From NCBI GenBank assembly GCA_963676725.1, contig OY781463.1, positions 3,472,001-3,536,000 on the forward strand: a stretch of DNA of 64,000 nt, in the 5' to 3' direction. The notes under the pieces are model-generated. The model had not been told where the DNA came from. It saw only the letters and a program-made list of their open reading frames with translations, and made no database searches. The DNA comes from G963662905 sp963676725 (GTDB lineage Bacteria > Bacteroidota > Bacteroidia > Bacteroidales > WRLA01). Of the stretch, positions 51,455-61,972 are shown piece by piece. The number at the start of each line of letters is the position of its first letter. Position 1 is the first letter of the stretch. The position numbers and the translations under genes are program-made.

Positions 51455-53852
51455 GCTGCATTATTAGGTCTATACTTTAAAAAATTACCTTTTTCTCTCG
51501 CAAAGACGCAAAGGCGCTAAGATGGGTTCTGATATGTGTCTTGAAGCGTTAATGGGTGGGCTTTTGCAATCAGCATTGGAAGAATATATTTTTCTCTCGC
51601 AAAGACGCAAAGGCGCTATGGATGGGTTCTGATATGTGTTTGGATGCGTTAATGGGTGGGCTTTTGCAATCAGCATTGGAAGAATATATTTTTCGCTCGC
51701 TAAGACGCAAAGGCGCTAAGATGGGTTCTGCTTTGAGTTCTGGTGTGGGACCTTTTAAGCACACAAATATACTGTTTTCTCTCTCGCAAAGACGCAAAGG
51801 CGCTATGGATGGGTTCTGATATGTGTTTGGATGCGTTATTGGGTGGGCTTTTGCAATCAGCATTGGAAGAATATATTTTTCGCTCGCTAAGACGCAAAGG
51901 CGCTAAGATGGGTTCTGCTTTGAGTTCTGGTGTGGGACTTTTTAAGCACACAAATATACTGTTTTCTCTCTCGCAAAGACGCAAAGGCGCTATGGATGGG
52001 TTCTGATATGTGTCTTGATGCGTTATTGGGTGGGCTTTTGCAATCAGCATTGGAAGAATATATTTTTCGCTCGCTAAGACGCAAAGGCGCTATGGATGGG
52101 TTCTGCTTTGAATTCTGGTGTAGGACCTTTTAAGCACACAAATATACTGTTTTCTCTCTCGCAAAGACGCAAAGGCGCTAAGATGGGTTCTGCTTTGAGT
52201 TCGGGTGTGAGACCTTTTTACACACACAAAATATGCTGTTTTTTCTCTCGCTAAGACGCAAAGGCGCTATGGCTGGGTTCTGATATGTGTCTTGATGCGT
52301 TAATGGGTGGGCTTTTGCAATCAGCATTGGAAGAATATATTTTTCGCTCGCTAAGACGCAAAGGCGCTATGGATGGGTTCTGATATGTGTTTGGATGCGT
52401 TATTGGGTGGGCTTTTGCAATCAGCATTGGAAGAATATATTTTTCGCTCGCTAAGACGCAAAGGCGCTAAGATGGGTTCTGCTTTGAGTTCTGGTGTGGG
52501 ACTTTTTAAGCACACAAATATACTGTTTTCTCTCTCACAAAGACGCAAAGGCGCTATGGATGGGTTCTGATATGTGTTTGGATGCGTTATTGGGTGGGCT
52601 TTTGCAATCAGCATTGGAAGAATATATTTTTCGCTCGCTAAGACGCAAAGGCGCTAAGATGGGTTCTGATATGTGTTTGGATGCGTTATTGGGTGGGCTT
52701 TTGCAATCAGCATTGGAAGAATATATTTTTCTCTCGCAAAGACGCAAAGGCGCTAAGATGGGTTCTGCTTTGAGTTCTGGTGTGGGACCTTTTAAGCACA
52801 CAAATATACTGTTTTCTCTCTCGCTAAGACGCAAAGGCGCTATGGATGGGTTCTGATATGTGTCTTGATGCGTTAATGGGTGGGTTTTTGCAATCAGCAT
52901 TGGAAGAATATATTTTTCGCTCGCTAAGACGCAAAGGCGCTATGGATGGGTTCTGATATGTGTTTGGATGCGTTATTGGGTGGGCTTTTGCAATCAGCAT
53001 TGGAAGAATATATTTTTCGCTCGCAAAGACGCAAAGGCGCTATGGATGGGTTCTGATATGTGTTTGGATGCGTTATTGGGTGGGCTTTTGCAATCAGCAT
53101 TGGAAGAATATATTTTTCGCTCGCTAAGACGCAAAGGCGCTATGGATGGGTTCTGCTTTGAATTCTGGTGTAGGACCTTTTAAGCACACAAATATACTGT
53201 TTTCTCTCTCGCAAAGACGCAAAGGCGCTATGGATGGGTTCTGATATGTGTCTTGATGCGTTATTGGGTGGGCTTTTGCAATCAGCATTGGAAGAATATA
53301 TTTTTCGCTCGCAAAGACGCAAAGGCGCTATGGATGGGTTCTGCTTTGAATTCTGGTGTAGGACCTTTAAGCACACAAATATACTGTTTTCTCTCTCGCA
53401 AAGACGCAAAGGCGCTAAGATGGGTTCTGCTTTGAGTTCGGGTGTGAGACCTTTTTACACACACAAAATATGCTGTTTTTTCTCTCGCTAAGACGCAAAG
53501 GCGCTATGGATGGGTTCTGCTTTGAATTCTGGTGTAGGACCTTTTAAGCACACAAATATACTGTTTTCTCTCTCGCTAAGACGCAAAGGCGCAATGGATG
53601 GGTTCTGATATGTGTCTTGATGCGTTATTGGGTGGGCTTTTGCAATCAGCATTGGAAGAATATATTTTTCGCTCGCAAAGACGAAAAGGCGCTAAGATGG
53701 TTTGTTCTATTGGTCTTGGAATGAGGATTTTACGCGCAAAATAAGCTGTTATTTTCTCTCGCAAAGACGCGGGCGCTATGGATGGGTTCTGCTTAGCGGC
53801 TTTGCGTGGTGCCTTTATACCATCCTCCAAATGAAAGACCGGAATAAAAACC
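51455..53852. other. 2.4-kb gene-free region between convergent gene ends
   Basis: Nearly all of this region is the satellite array at 51495-53800. Open frames occur on both strands through the array, but they change frame with every unit of 87, 88 or 100 bp and show no start signals, so I regard them as non-coding. I did not find a terminator for the amidohydrolase gene before the array. Confidence 0.8.
51495..53800. repeat. Satellite-like array of two alternating unit types (array 2)
   Basis: There are 23 complete units plus one diverged unit (53670-53755) and a truncated end. All begin with a core of about 36 bp, CTCTCGCAAAGACGCAAAGG then CGCTAAGATGGGTTCTG, built on an 8-bp motif GCWAAGRC. 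Type A (99-100 bp; 13 copies) continues ATATGTGTTTGGATGCG...GGGTGGGCTTTTGCAATCAG. Type B (87-89 bp; 10 copies) continues CTTTGAGTTCTGGTGTGGGA...CACACAAATATACTG and has three subtypes. The order from 51495 is A A B A B A B B A A B A A B A A A B A B B B A. The block A-B-B at 51968-52244 recurs at 53206-53481. Confidence 0.95.
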
Positions 53853-55655
53853 TTAGAAACTAAAGCTCAAACCTCCCATAACCCCCAAAGCTTGTGTGGG
53901 ATAATTCAGGAAACGCATATAATTATCGCCTAAAAGATTGGAGCCTTTCAAGAATACAGTAAAATAATCGTAGATGAAATACTCCGCTCCAATATTCAGG
54001 TTTAAGGTACCATCAAGCTGCAAAGCAACTTCCTGCCCGGAAATATAAATTGGCGCATATTGCTTGCCCATATAAATAAGCTCTGCTGTAAGCAAAAGCT
54101 TCGGAATCGGGAAATAGCGTACATCCAGTTTTGCAATAAGATCCGGTTTATGCCAAGCCTGCGCCAGATTATCCATTGTATAATTTCTGTAATGCACCGA
54201 TGCACCCAGGCTCATACTTTCCTGATATTTAAATACAGCTTCCCCATAAAGGTGCAACACACTGACCTTATCGTATTGCAATATAAATTCATTTCTGAAC
54301 GGACTTAAAGTGTCTGTTACGAAAAAGGCCATATTCTCAACAGAAGAATACGCGCCACCCACATTTAAATCTAATACGGGAAGGATTTTGGCAGCCAAAC
54401 CACCATTAATTTTATATGTGGTTTTCGTAAAACCCGGCTGGATATAGGAACTTACATAAGGATTTTCGGCAATAAGGCTTTTAAAACTATTGCGCTCAAG
54501 ACCTCCTGTATAGGATGCATAAAGCTCTAAATTGCCCGGAATAATCTGAATTGCTGCCTCCAAACGGGGAAACACAGAAACATTAGAAGAGGAATCGCTG
54601 ATATAATGAATATCGGCACCTATTTTCAAACGGTATTCGTCCCATTCAGCTTTAAAATATGGTTGCGCAGACAAATGAATAGTGGTTTCCGAATCAAGCG
54701 TATCGATTTTATTGGTGTAGAACCAGAATTTTGTTTCCAGACCGAGTGTTTGATACCGACTAAACTTAAACATTTTCAAGTCTTTATTGAGGTCTGCACG
54801 GAAAAAAATATTATTCTCAGTAGTTTTATAATGGTCGCTTAGTGTGTAGAAATCCAAAGAAAATGCGTGCTTTAAGTCAGATCTTCTTTTTGTTGTGCTT
54901 TCAAAATCAAGACCGGCAGAGAACATCATATAATTTTGCATTATGGTGTCGGCATCCATATCATCGGCAATCAAGCCATAATCTGATGGCAAAAAGCCGT
55001 AATAATGCACGACATCCCTTTTAAAACCGGCTCGTGCTGTCAGCATATGCTTACGCCAAATCTTTTTCCCAAAAACATCGAGCAAATTATTGCTAAATGC
55101 TGAAGGCGCATAATTATCAATATCACCGGAAGAGGAAAAATGCTTCAAGTGCACGCCAAATGCATTGGAACTAGAGGCTTCCATATTGGCAAAAAACTCA
55201 ATCAATGGAGTTGTATAATTCCCGAAGCCCAATTTCAGGTAATTCTTACGAAACTCCTCTGCTTCGGGTCTCCCCAACTTTTCTGCCTGTAATTTTTTTG
55301 TTGACGCCTTATGGTACACAGGGCTTGATTTTATAGAATATGAGAGTGCCGGCATACGCACTTCCTCCGTGGAAACCATCGGGCTCGTACGAATTTTAAA
55401 GGCTTCTTTCACAATGGGGGAATAATCCCCAATAATAGTAACCTCTTCAATTTGCGCCTTTTTCGTTGTATCAGCTTTGATTTCCTGAGCTATTGACTGT
55501 TGCACCATTAAAGAAAAAACAGCACAACAAACAAATACAAAAACACCGGCTCCCTTTGGCATTACGTTCACTTTGAAGAATATTTGATGCAGGACAGTCT
55601 GCACTGCTTTTCCGGAATATCTATTTTTATTTTTCATTTTCATTTTCATCTGCAT
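53853..55655 (-). CDS. Outer-membrane beta-barrel protein (TonB-dependent-receptor-like)
   Basis: The protein has 600 residues. A long basic N-terminus precedes a hydrophobic signal (about 34-56, ending SIAQE). The segment QIEEVTIIGDYSPIVKEAFKI resembles the start of TonB-receptor plug regions, but no full plug domain is present. The rest alternates aromatic strands and ends in GGLSFSF with a C-terminal Phe, as for outer-membrane barrels. Met codons at 55655, 55649 and 55643 are all possible starts. The gene follows the TPR gene by 15 bp, and such a TPR/barrel pairing suggests a joint outer-membrane complex. Confidence 0.82.
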   Translation of the reverse strand: MQMKMKMKNKNRYSGKAVQTVLHQIFFKVNVMPKGAGVFVFVCCAVFSLMVQQSIAQEIKADTTKKAQIEEVTIIGDYSPIVKEAFKIRTSPMVSTEEVRMPALSYSIKSSPVYHKASTKKLQAEKLGRPEAEEFRKNYLKLGFGNYTTPLIEFFANMEASSSNAFGVHLKHFSSSGDIDNYAPSAFSNNLLDVFGKKIWRKHMLTARAGFKRDVVHYYGFLPSDYGLIADDMDADTIMQNYMMFSAGLDFESTTKRRSDLKHAFSLDFYTLSDHYKTTENNIFFRADLNKDLKMFKFSRYQTLGLETKFWFYTNKIDTLDSETTIHLSAQPYFKAEWDEYRLKIGADIHYISDSSSNVSVFPRLEAAIQIIPGNLELYASYTGGLERNSFKSLIAENPYVSSYIQPGFTKTTYKINGGLAAKILPVLDLNVGGAYSSVENMAFFVTDTLSPFRNEFILQYDKVSVLHLYGEAVFKYQESMSLGASVHYRNYTMDNLAQAWHKPDLIAKLDVRYFPIPKLLLTAELIYMGKQYAPIYISGQEVALQLDGTLNLNIGAEYFIYDYFTVFLKGSNLLGDNYMRFLNYPTQALGVMGGLSFSF

Positions 55656-55670
55656 TTTTTCAGGGCTTTT

Positions 55671-58600
55671 TTAAAACTCTTCTTCATAGACTTCTTCGAT
55701 CTGCTCCCCTTGTTGAACGGCAGAGTCCGGCATTTCCTCTTTAAGTATTTGCTCCTTTTCGAGACGGATCAGCTCATCCAGTTTTGCCTGCGCTTGCTGC
55801 ACCAGTTCCACACCATCGTGATGATCAATAATAGAGAGCAATGTCTGTTTAGCTTGGAAAATATTGTCTTGCTTTTTATAGATATCTGCCAGAAGAAGAA
55901 AACCTTTTGCCACCCAATTGTCGTAGGAAGGATAAGTATTGATCAGGTTAAATGCGGACTGCATTGCCAAAGAATCCTGACCTTGATCAAATTCGATCTC
56001 AGCAATATAATAGGAAGCCTCTGCGGCATTAATATTTTGGGTTAATCCGGCAACAATCCTGAATTCGCGCATAGCCAATTCTTTATTTCCGGAATTGAGG
56101 GCTGCATGTGCAATATTCAGATGGGCTTCTTCGATAAGATCTTCCTGAACTTTTTCGGTAGATAGGAGTTCAAAGGCCGCCACTATGGTTGAATCATTTT
56201 TTCCGAGGTTTTTATAAGCCCTCATTTTTCCGGTCATGGCAGTAATTCTGTAGGCTTTATTTTCCGCTGATGCTTCAAGTTGCGTAAAATACCTTAATGC
56301 CCGCTCGTAATCGCTTAGCTCAAAACTCAGGTTTGCAGCTTTTACCAATGATTTTTCAGAAAATACCGATTTAGGCCTTTCAATTACTTTTGCATAATAT
56401 TTCAGTGCTTCTTCTTTATTATCGGCACGGATTTCGCAATCGGCCAAATAATAGCTTGCGTGCAACATAAACGCCCCATTCTCAAAGGATTCGATATACT
56501 CCTTAAATGCCGGGGTGGCTTCTGCAAAACGTTGATCCAAATAGAGGTTCTCTGCAGCGATATATTTTAAGGAATCCTGTTCTGCCATACTTACATTTGC
56601 AAATGGGATGTCGGCAACATAAGCAAAGTACTCATCTACATTACTGTCGTCCAGATAGATGTTTTTAATTGTAAGCAATGCATCCTTTGACTCTTCCGTA
56701 CCCGGATAATCGGCAACAACCGTTTTCAATGCCGAAAGGCTTTGTTCCGGTTTATTGATGTTGTAGTAAATGAGGCCTTTCCTCAATAAGGACTTGCTTC
56801 GATAACTACTTTGCGGGAAATCCTGAATCACACGATCAAAATATTCCAAGCCTTTTTCTTGTTCGTTTGTGATTAAATGTGTCAGGCCAATTTCAAAAAT
56901 AGCATCATCCACATAAGTACTTTTTGGGTATTGTGCAATTAGCTCACGAAGCACGATAATTTTCTCAGCACTATTTCCCTGAACCCCTTCACAAATTGCT
57001 TTTTGAAAGCTTGCATAATCAGCATCAAAGGCATTTGTTTTAATAATCAGATCATATTCTTTAGCTGCATCAGCATAGCGCCTGAGGGCAAAATAACAAT
57101 CGCCCATACGCAAATGCGCATCGTTTAATAATTGAGGGTTTCCATTTCCCCCGGCATTGACAAAAGCGGTAAATTTGGTCAGTGCATTGGCAAAATCATC
57201 CAGTTTAAACCATGAATACGCTACATTATAGTAAGCCAAGGTATATTCCGGCAATTTTTTCGCCTCTTTGATCCATAAAAAACGATTAAACATCTGTGCA
57301 GCAGCCCCATAATCTTTCTGACGATAATGCGTTTCTGCCAACCAGAAATAAGCAGCAGCTCGAATTTTCAGGTCGTAGGTTTCTGTTGTTGCTTCCTTAA
57401 AATATTCTGCGGCTTCTTTGTATTTTTTATTGTTAAAAAGCTCAATCCCATAATTATAATACACTTTCTGGCGGGCTGCAAGCACTTTTTGGTCTTTATT
57501 TTCGATGCGTTCGAGTGCATAAAGGGCTTCCGGATAATTATTCGATGAAAGCGATAGATTTACAAGATATTGCCAGGCTTCATCAATTCTGGGCGATTCC
57601 GGAAAATTCCTGATATATTCCTTCATCGCACTAATGGCCTCTTTATAAGGATCGAAGGAAAGTTCATAAGTAAGCTTTGCATAATTAAAAAGCGCATCCT
57701 CACGCGTGGGAGCATCAAAATCAAGCTGATAGGCTGTATAAAATGCTTTTTGTGCTTCTTTTTTTTCGCCTTCGGCCAAAAGGCAGTCGCCGATATGGTA
57801 AAAAGCACTCTGTCCGAGGGCATCGCTTGCGTTCGTTACTTTCTCGAAATATTCGATTGCTTTAGGGTACTGCTTGTTTTTATAGTAGATATATCCAAGC
57901 TGATAACTCATTTGACGGTTTGTTCGTCCATTCATACTCAGATAATCCTCTAAGTATTGCTGTGCTTTTGTATAATTCTCTGTGCGAAAAGCCGCATCGC
58001 CCAGAATAAGGGCAAGATCCAAGCGGCGATCTTCATCTGTTGCCATATACATTGGTTCGACACTCTCCATCAACTCTTCATACTTTTCCTGACGGTAGAG
58101 GATGTCGGCAAGATAGAAAGGGACAACTCCATAATAATCCGGATCGGATTTCAATCCTGCAAATTCGTTATAGGCTGTTTCATACTCATCCCGATCGTAG
58201 GCTATTTGTGCATAATAATACTGTGCCTTACTTTGCCATGGGGAAGAAACATCTTTAGCCAAAGCCAAATTTTCAAAGGCCTGATCAATTTCTTTCGTTT
58301 GCAAGTAACAATAGCCTATTTTAAAATAAAATTCTGCTTGATCTTCAGGTTTAAGTTCATATTCCTGCACCTTGCCATAGGCTTTGAGGGCATTGGAAAA
58401 GCTATTCCTGTCAAAATTATAATTTCCAAGATAAAACCAGGAAACATTGGAATATACCGAAACAGGATATTCTGCCAAAAAGGCCTCAAAACGATCGTCT
58501 GTATCGCGATTTTGAAGCCGATAGGAACAGAATGCGCTTCCAAAAGCCGAGCCTGTTAAGAGTGCAGGACGGTCTTTCACATTGGCAAATATTTTATCGA

Positions 58601-58760
58601 AAAGGCGCTGGGCCGAGCCATATTCCTGACGGTCCATTAATTCTACGGCAAGCCGATAGCTTTTGTCAGGATTGTCATATACCAGGGATTGCTGCGCCTG
58701 AAGATCGATAACCAAAAGAGTAAACGCCAAACAGAGGATTGCAAAAATTCTTATTCTCAT
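55671..58760 (-). CDS. Large tetratricopeptide-repeat exported protein
   Basis: The protein has 1029 residues and a signal peptide ending DLQAQ (about 22). The rest is almost entirely TPR/Sel1-like helices, for example YRLAVELMDRQEYGSAQRLFDKIF, AIEYFEKVTNASDALGQSAFYHIGDCLL and AAEYFKEATTETYDLKIRAAAYFWLAETHY; I estimate more than 20 repeats. The C-terminus is acidic (EQIEEVYEEEF). It is likely a periplasmic scaffold or an outer-membrane-associated factor acting with the barrel protein encoded next. No catalytic domain is visible. Confidence 0.88.
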   Translation of the reverse strand: MRIRIFAILCLAFTLLVIDLQAQQSLVYDNPDKSYRLAVELMDRQEYGSAQRLFDKIFANVKDRPALLTGSAFGSAFCSYRLQNRDTDDRFEAFLAEYPVSVYSNVSWFYLGNYNFDRNSFSNALKAYGKVQEYELKPEDQAEFYFKIGYCYLQTKEIDQAFENLALAKDVSSPWQSKAQYYYAQIAYDRDEYETAYNEFAGLKSDPDYYGVVPFYLADILYRQEKYEELMESVEPMYMATDEDRRLDLALILGDAAFRTENYTKAQQYLEDYLSMNGRTNRQMSYQLGYIYYKNKQYPKAIEYFEKVTNASDALGQSAFYHIGDCLLAEGEKKEAQKAFYTAYQLDFDAPTREDALFNYAKLTYELSFDPYKEAISAMKEYIRNFPESPRIDEAWQYLVNLSLSSNNYPEALYALERIENKDQKVLAARQKVYYNYGIELFNNKKYKEAAEYFKEATTETYDLKIRAAAYFWLAETHYRQKDYGAAAQMFNRFLWIKEAKKLPEYTLAYYNVAYSWFKLDDFANALTKFTAFVNAGGNGNPQLLNDAHLRMGDCYFALRRYADAAKEYDLIIKTNAFDADYASFQKAICEGVQGNSAEKIIVLRELIAQYPKSTYVDDAIFEIGLTHLITNEQEKGLEYFDRVIQDFPQSSYRSKSLLRKGLIYYNINKPEQSLSALKTVVADYPGTEESKDALLTIKNIYLDDSNVDEYFAYVADIPFANVSMAEQDSLKYIAAENLYLDQRFAEATPAFKEYIESFENGAFMLHASYYLADCEIRADNKEEALKYYAKVIERPKSVFSEKSLVKAANLSFELSDYERALRYFTQLEASAENKAYRITAMTGKMRAYKNLGKNDSTIVAAFELLSTEKVQEDLIEEAHLNIAHAALNSGNKELAMREFRIVAGLTQNINAAEASYYIAEIEFDQGQDSLAMQSAFNLINTYPSYDNWVAKGFLLLADIYKKQDNIFQAKQTLLSIIDHHDGVELVQQAQAKLDELIRLEKEQILKEEMPDSAVQQGEQIEEVYEEEF

Positions 58761-59065
58761 ATGCTGTAAATTACATAGTTCTTAACCTACGAAAAAACCA
58801 TTTATTGCCGATAAAATGCACAATAATAAATACGGTGGCCTAAATATAAAATACACAACAGTGGTTTGATTAGGCTGCGAACCCATTAAACAAGTTCATC
58901 CGAAAAAGATGCAGAACCATAAAACGTCCAGATAAACCCGTTTAAGCCCTTGTTTTCTTGCATTTTCAAGAATCTGATGCATATTTCGGGTTAAAATTAA
59001 ACCGAATAAAGGCCTTTACTAAAACTTATTTAAATAATTATCAACAACAGCTATTTAAAAACCTT
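58761..59065. other. 305-bp intergenic region
   Basis: AT-rich DNA between two minus-strand genes. It holds two weak inverted repeats: TTCGG...CCGAA near 58985-59006 and TTTAAATA/TATTTAAA at 59029-59059, directly after the 3' end of the upstream propeller gene. The second may be a terminator. No gene is seen and no clear promoter for the TPR gene. Confidence 0.5.
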
Positions 59066-61840
59066 CTATGGGACTACCTGATAAATAAAATCGCTTCCCG
59101 AGCCGGTAATTATTGCATGAAGTGAAGCTGATTTTCGGATACGGTCTGCGCTGAAAGGCAGTTGCCCTTTGTACTGCTGATTTTTAAGAAGGCCGTCTTT
59201 ATCGAACAAATAAATGCGATATTCTTCAGGGCAAACAACGCCAAGTATTTTTTTACCGCTTCCGGTTGAGAAGATTTCAGGCTTAATGCCCGGATTGCTG
59301 GAGAATGTATGGTCGAGCAGTTTCTTTTTAAATCGATTATACACTACTAAACGGTTTTTATCGAGAAAGATAAAATCACGGGAACCGTTTCCGGTAAAAT
59401 CTTCATAAAGGAAAAAATGCTCCGGGGAGAATGTTTCAAAACGAGTGCGCTTCACAGGGCCGGAAGCAGGAATATAGATCACGCTCCCTTTTGTATCGGT
59501 AGTAAGCAAAAGCCCTTTGCTGTTTGTCTGGTTGATATAGAAATCGGAGCCCAAAGCATTGGTAAAAGACTTTTCTATTTTCATGCGCAAAGTTCCTGTG
59601 CGGGTTGTTAGCCAAACATCCCCATTTTCCATTGGAAGAACGATATAGGTATTATTTCCTTTCGCGAGCGATTGAATGGGGTTGACTATTTTACTTTCCA
59701 GCACAGGAATGCGCCAACCTGCTTGTGGTTTTGCCTGTTTATCAAAACAATAGACCTTATTATTTACTCCTGCCCAGAATATTCTGTATTCGTGCGTTTT
59801 ATTATAATCGAAAACAGCAATTGGACCGGCAGCTTCTACAGGCAAACGAGCAGGATAATTGGCAACGTTATTACCCTCAAGATCAATAAGGTATAAATAA
59901 TTTGATGTATTAAAAAGATACTGGATTTTTCCGTTCTTATAATAATCAACTTCATGCACATTACTTATTGGCAATTCCTTTAAAGCGATAGTCCAGATAA
60001 TTCTGCCTTTCGGGCTGATGAGGTACATATTTTTCTGATCATCGAAAGCAATCATTTTTTTCTCTGCAGCGCGATGATCGTAGATAAAGCTAGGTTTACC
60101 AATTAAAGGAGCATTAAGAGCAAGTGTCCAATCCGCTTTCTCGGAGGATGGCTTGCCACTAAAACTTTGGCTTTCAGCCGAAGTAGAAGGAATAATCTCG
60201 GGTTCATCATCTTGCGTTTCTTCCCGAAAGACTTCATACATTACCGGCTCCTCAGTTTTCCCTGCATTATAAAATTGAATTACAGCCGAGGTGTAAAAAA
60301 GCTCATCGGAACGGGTAAATTGTATTGCGAAGCCATTGAGTTTCTGAAGGTTTTCAAAAGCGCTTAAAGACCATTGATAGAGCGGTTCCGACAAAAAGTT
60401 CTCAAACACTTTCAGGCTCGACTTAAACGAACACCAAAAAGTGATGTCGCTTTTCCACGACAAATCTTCCGAAAGCCGGATAAACTCCGGACTATTGTTC
60501 AGCGATTCCCCTTGCGAAAGGGTTTTAATATAAGCCTTAATTGACTGCATACTTTCGCTAAAAACGAGATAATCATCAAATGTTGTGAAATATTTCGGCT
60601 GAAATAAACTCATAGAAGGCAAAAGGGACAACAGCTCTTTGCTGGTATATGAATAAATGGGAAAACCCCTGTATTCTTCTTTGTTGCCGCTTGATGGAAC
60701 CATAGTTTGAAGAGCAGCAATCGCACTTTCAACATCCTGTGTTCCGGCAAATAAAAACGTTTCATCAATTACCTGGGCAATAATGATTTCCTGATTTAGC
60801 AAACGGATAAAAGGAAGCAGATTTTGCTGTACGTTCGAATCTACTGCCATAAGCCTACGAACCAAGGTATCAGGATTATGAATCGCGTATTGGTAAAAGC
60901 AACCGGTTTGTATAGGCAAAATTTCGCCCGCTTTGGAATAGGAAGCCTGCCCATCGGCAAATGCCGCCAATCTTTGCTTCTTTTCAGAAATGGTAAAGCC
61001 ATTGAGGTAGCATTTTTCCTTTTTCAGGGTAAGGTCAAGTTCTGATATAGTGGCAAATTCTTTAAATAAATTGCCATAGGCAGGATGATCGGTGTGAAAC
61101 AATTTTGTAGCAAAATCGCCCAGACAATCATACTGCACATAAATATTTGCAAGAACTTTTTGACCTGCAGACCTGCTTATTTCTTTAAATGAAGGCAGTT
61201 CAAAAATGCTTTGATTAAGCTCAAGCCGCTTTATTGCTTTTTCAACGATGCGTGTATCCGTGGCAGCAATAAAAACGCCATCCTTCACTGCATAAAAAAA
61301 CTTTTTACCGTCGGTTGTGGATAATTGTATTTCGTAAATTGATTCGTCGTGAAACTCTTTCACACTGCGCAAAGCGCCGGCCCCGAGATAATTTTTAATA
61401 ATTTTTTGAACATTACCCTCATAATGCGCTCCGGGAAGCTCTAAACTCAACAATAAGCTATAATCTTTATCGCCACAAGGATGCAGACTTATAATGAAGG
61501 GTTTATTGGCGAAAGCTTCCTGTAAATCAGGATTTCCATAAAAAGAACGCGCCATTGCCATGATGGTCGTATCAATATAATCCAATGGTTCAACTTCAGC
61601 CACACTTTTCCACACTTGATTGTTTTCAATATAAATACTCTCATACAATGACTGAAAATCAGTAAATTGCACAAAAACAACCGCATCAACAGGGACCGCT
61701 TTATCTGCTTTCAGCGCTGGGGCTTTCATATAAAAATATCCAAAAACAAGGCTTATTATAAGCAGGACAACTATCGATATGCCGATTAAATTAGGCAGGC
61801 TTCTGAATGAAAACTTATGTTGTTGTGTCACCGGATTCAA
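59066..61840 (-). CDS. Membrane-anchored protein: DUF3352-like domain plus beta-propeller
   Basis: The protein has 924 residues. The start is TTG at 61840-61838, since a stop codon lies two codons upstream; GTG at residue 4 is an alternative. One TM segment at about 16-37 (LIGISIVVLLIISLVFGYFY) anchors a large extracytoplasmic part. Residues about 45-560 resemble DUF3352 (VPVDAVVFVQFTDF...), and residues about 595-920 form a PQQ/VCBS-like propeller (IIWTIALKELP, YLYLIDLEGNNVANYPARLP, DFTGNGSRDFIFLDKNRLVVYN). The function is unknown. Confidence 0.75.
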   Translation of the reverse strand: MNPVTQQHKFSFRSLPNLIGISIVVLLIISLVFGYFYMKAPALKADKAVPVDAVVFVQFTDFQSLYESIYIENNQVWKSVAEVEPLDYIDTTIMAMARSFYGNPDLQEAFANKPFIISLHPCGDKDYSLLLSLELPGAHYEGNVQKIIKNYLGAGALRSVKEFHDESIYEIQLSTTDGKKFFYAVKDGVFIAATDTRIVEKAIKRLELNQSIFELPSFKEISRSAGQKVLANIYVQYDCLGDFATKLFHTDHPAYGNLFKEFATISELDLTLKKEKCYLNGFTISEKKQRLAAFADGQASYSKAGEILPIQTGCFYQYAIHNPDTLVRRLMAVDSNVQQNLLPFIRLLNQEIIIAQVIDETFLFAGTQDVESAIAALQTMVPSSGNKEEYRGFPIYSYTSKELLSLLPSMSLFQPKYFTTFDDYLVFSESMQSIKAYIKTLSQGESLNNSPEFIRLSEDLSWKSDITFWCSFKSSLKVFENFLSEPLYQWSLSAFENLQKLNGFAIQFTRSDELFYTSAVIQFYNAGKTEEPVMYEVFREETQDDEPEIIPSTSAESQSFSGKPSSEKADWTLALNAPLIGKPSFIYDHRAAEKKMIAFDDQKNMYLISPKGRIIWTIALKELPISNVHEVDYYKNGKIQYLFNTSNYLYLIDLEGNNVANYPARLPVEAAGPIAVFDYNKTHEYRIFWAGVNNKVYCFDKQAKPQAGWRIPVLESKIVNPIQSLAKGNNTYIVLPMENGDVWLTTRTGTLRMKIEKSFTNALGSDFYINQTNSKGLLLTTDTKGSVIYIPASGPVKRTRFETFSPEHFFLYEDFTGNGSRDFIFLDKNRLVVYNRFKKKLLDHTFSSNPGIKPEIFSTGSGKKILGVVCPEEYRIYLFDKDGLLKNQQYKGQLPFSADRIRKSASLHAIITGSGSDFIYQVVP

Positions 61841-61852
61841 ATTTTATTCCTA

Positions 61853-61860
61853 CAAATGTA
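61853..61860 (-). promoter_or_regulatory. Candidate -7 box for the DUF3352-like gene
   Basis: On the minus strand TACATTTG matches TAnnTTTG and lies 12 bp before the TTG start, implying a very short leader. The upstream sequence GTTTC is only a near match to the -33 TTTG. Confidence 0.4.
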
Positions 61861-61972
61861 CCAATAATAGTAAAAGAAACCTCATGAAACAAAGAAGCCT
61901 GTATTTGTTTTTGGTTTTCAATGAATTTCCACAATCAACCCAAAAACAGCATTCTGAAAAGAATAATCTTGC

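Noticed and set aside
51556..53491. Open frames of 60-120 codons on both strands inside array 2
   Set aside because: They are by-products of a repeat without frequent stops; unit lengths of 88 and 100 bp shift the frame, there are no start signals, and similar frames occur on both strands.
51495..53800. CRISPR array
   Set aside because: The repeats share a core with intervening segments of fairly regular length, but the 'spacers' are only two recurring types rather than unique sequences, units vary in length, and no cas gene is present.
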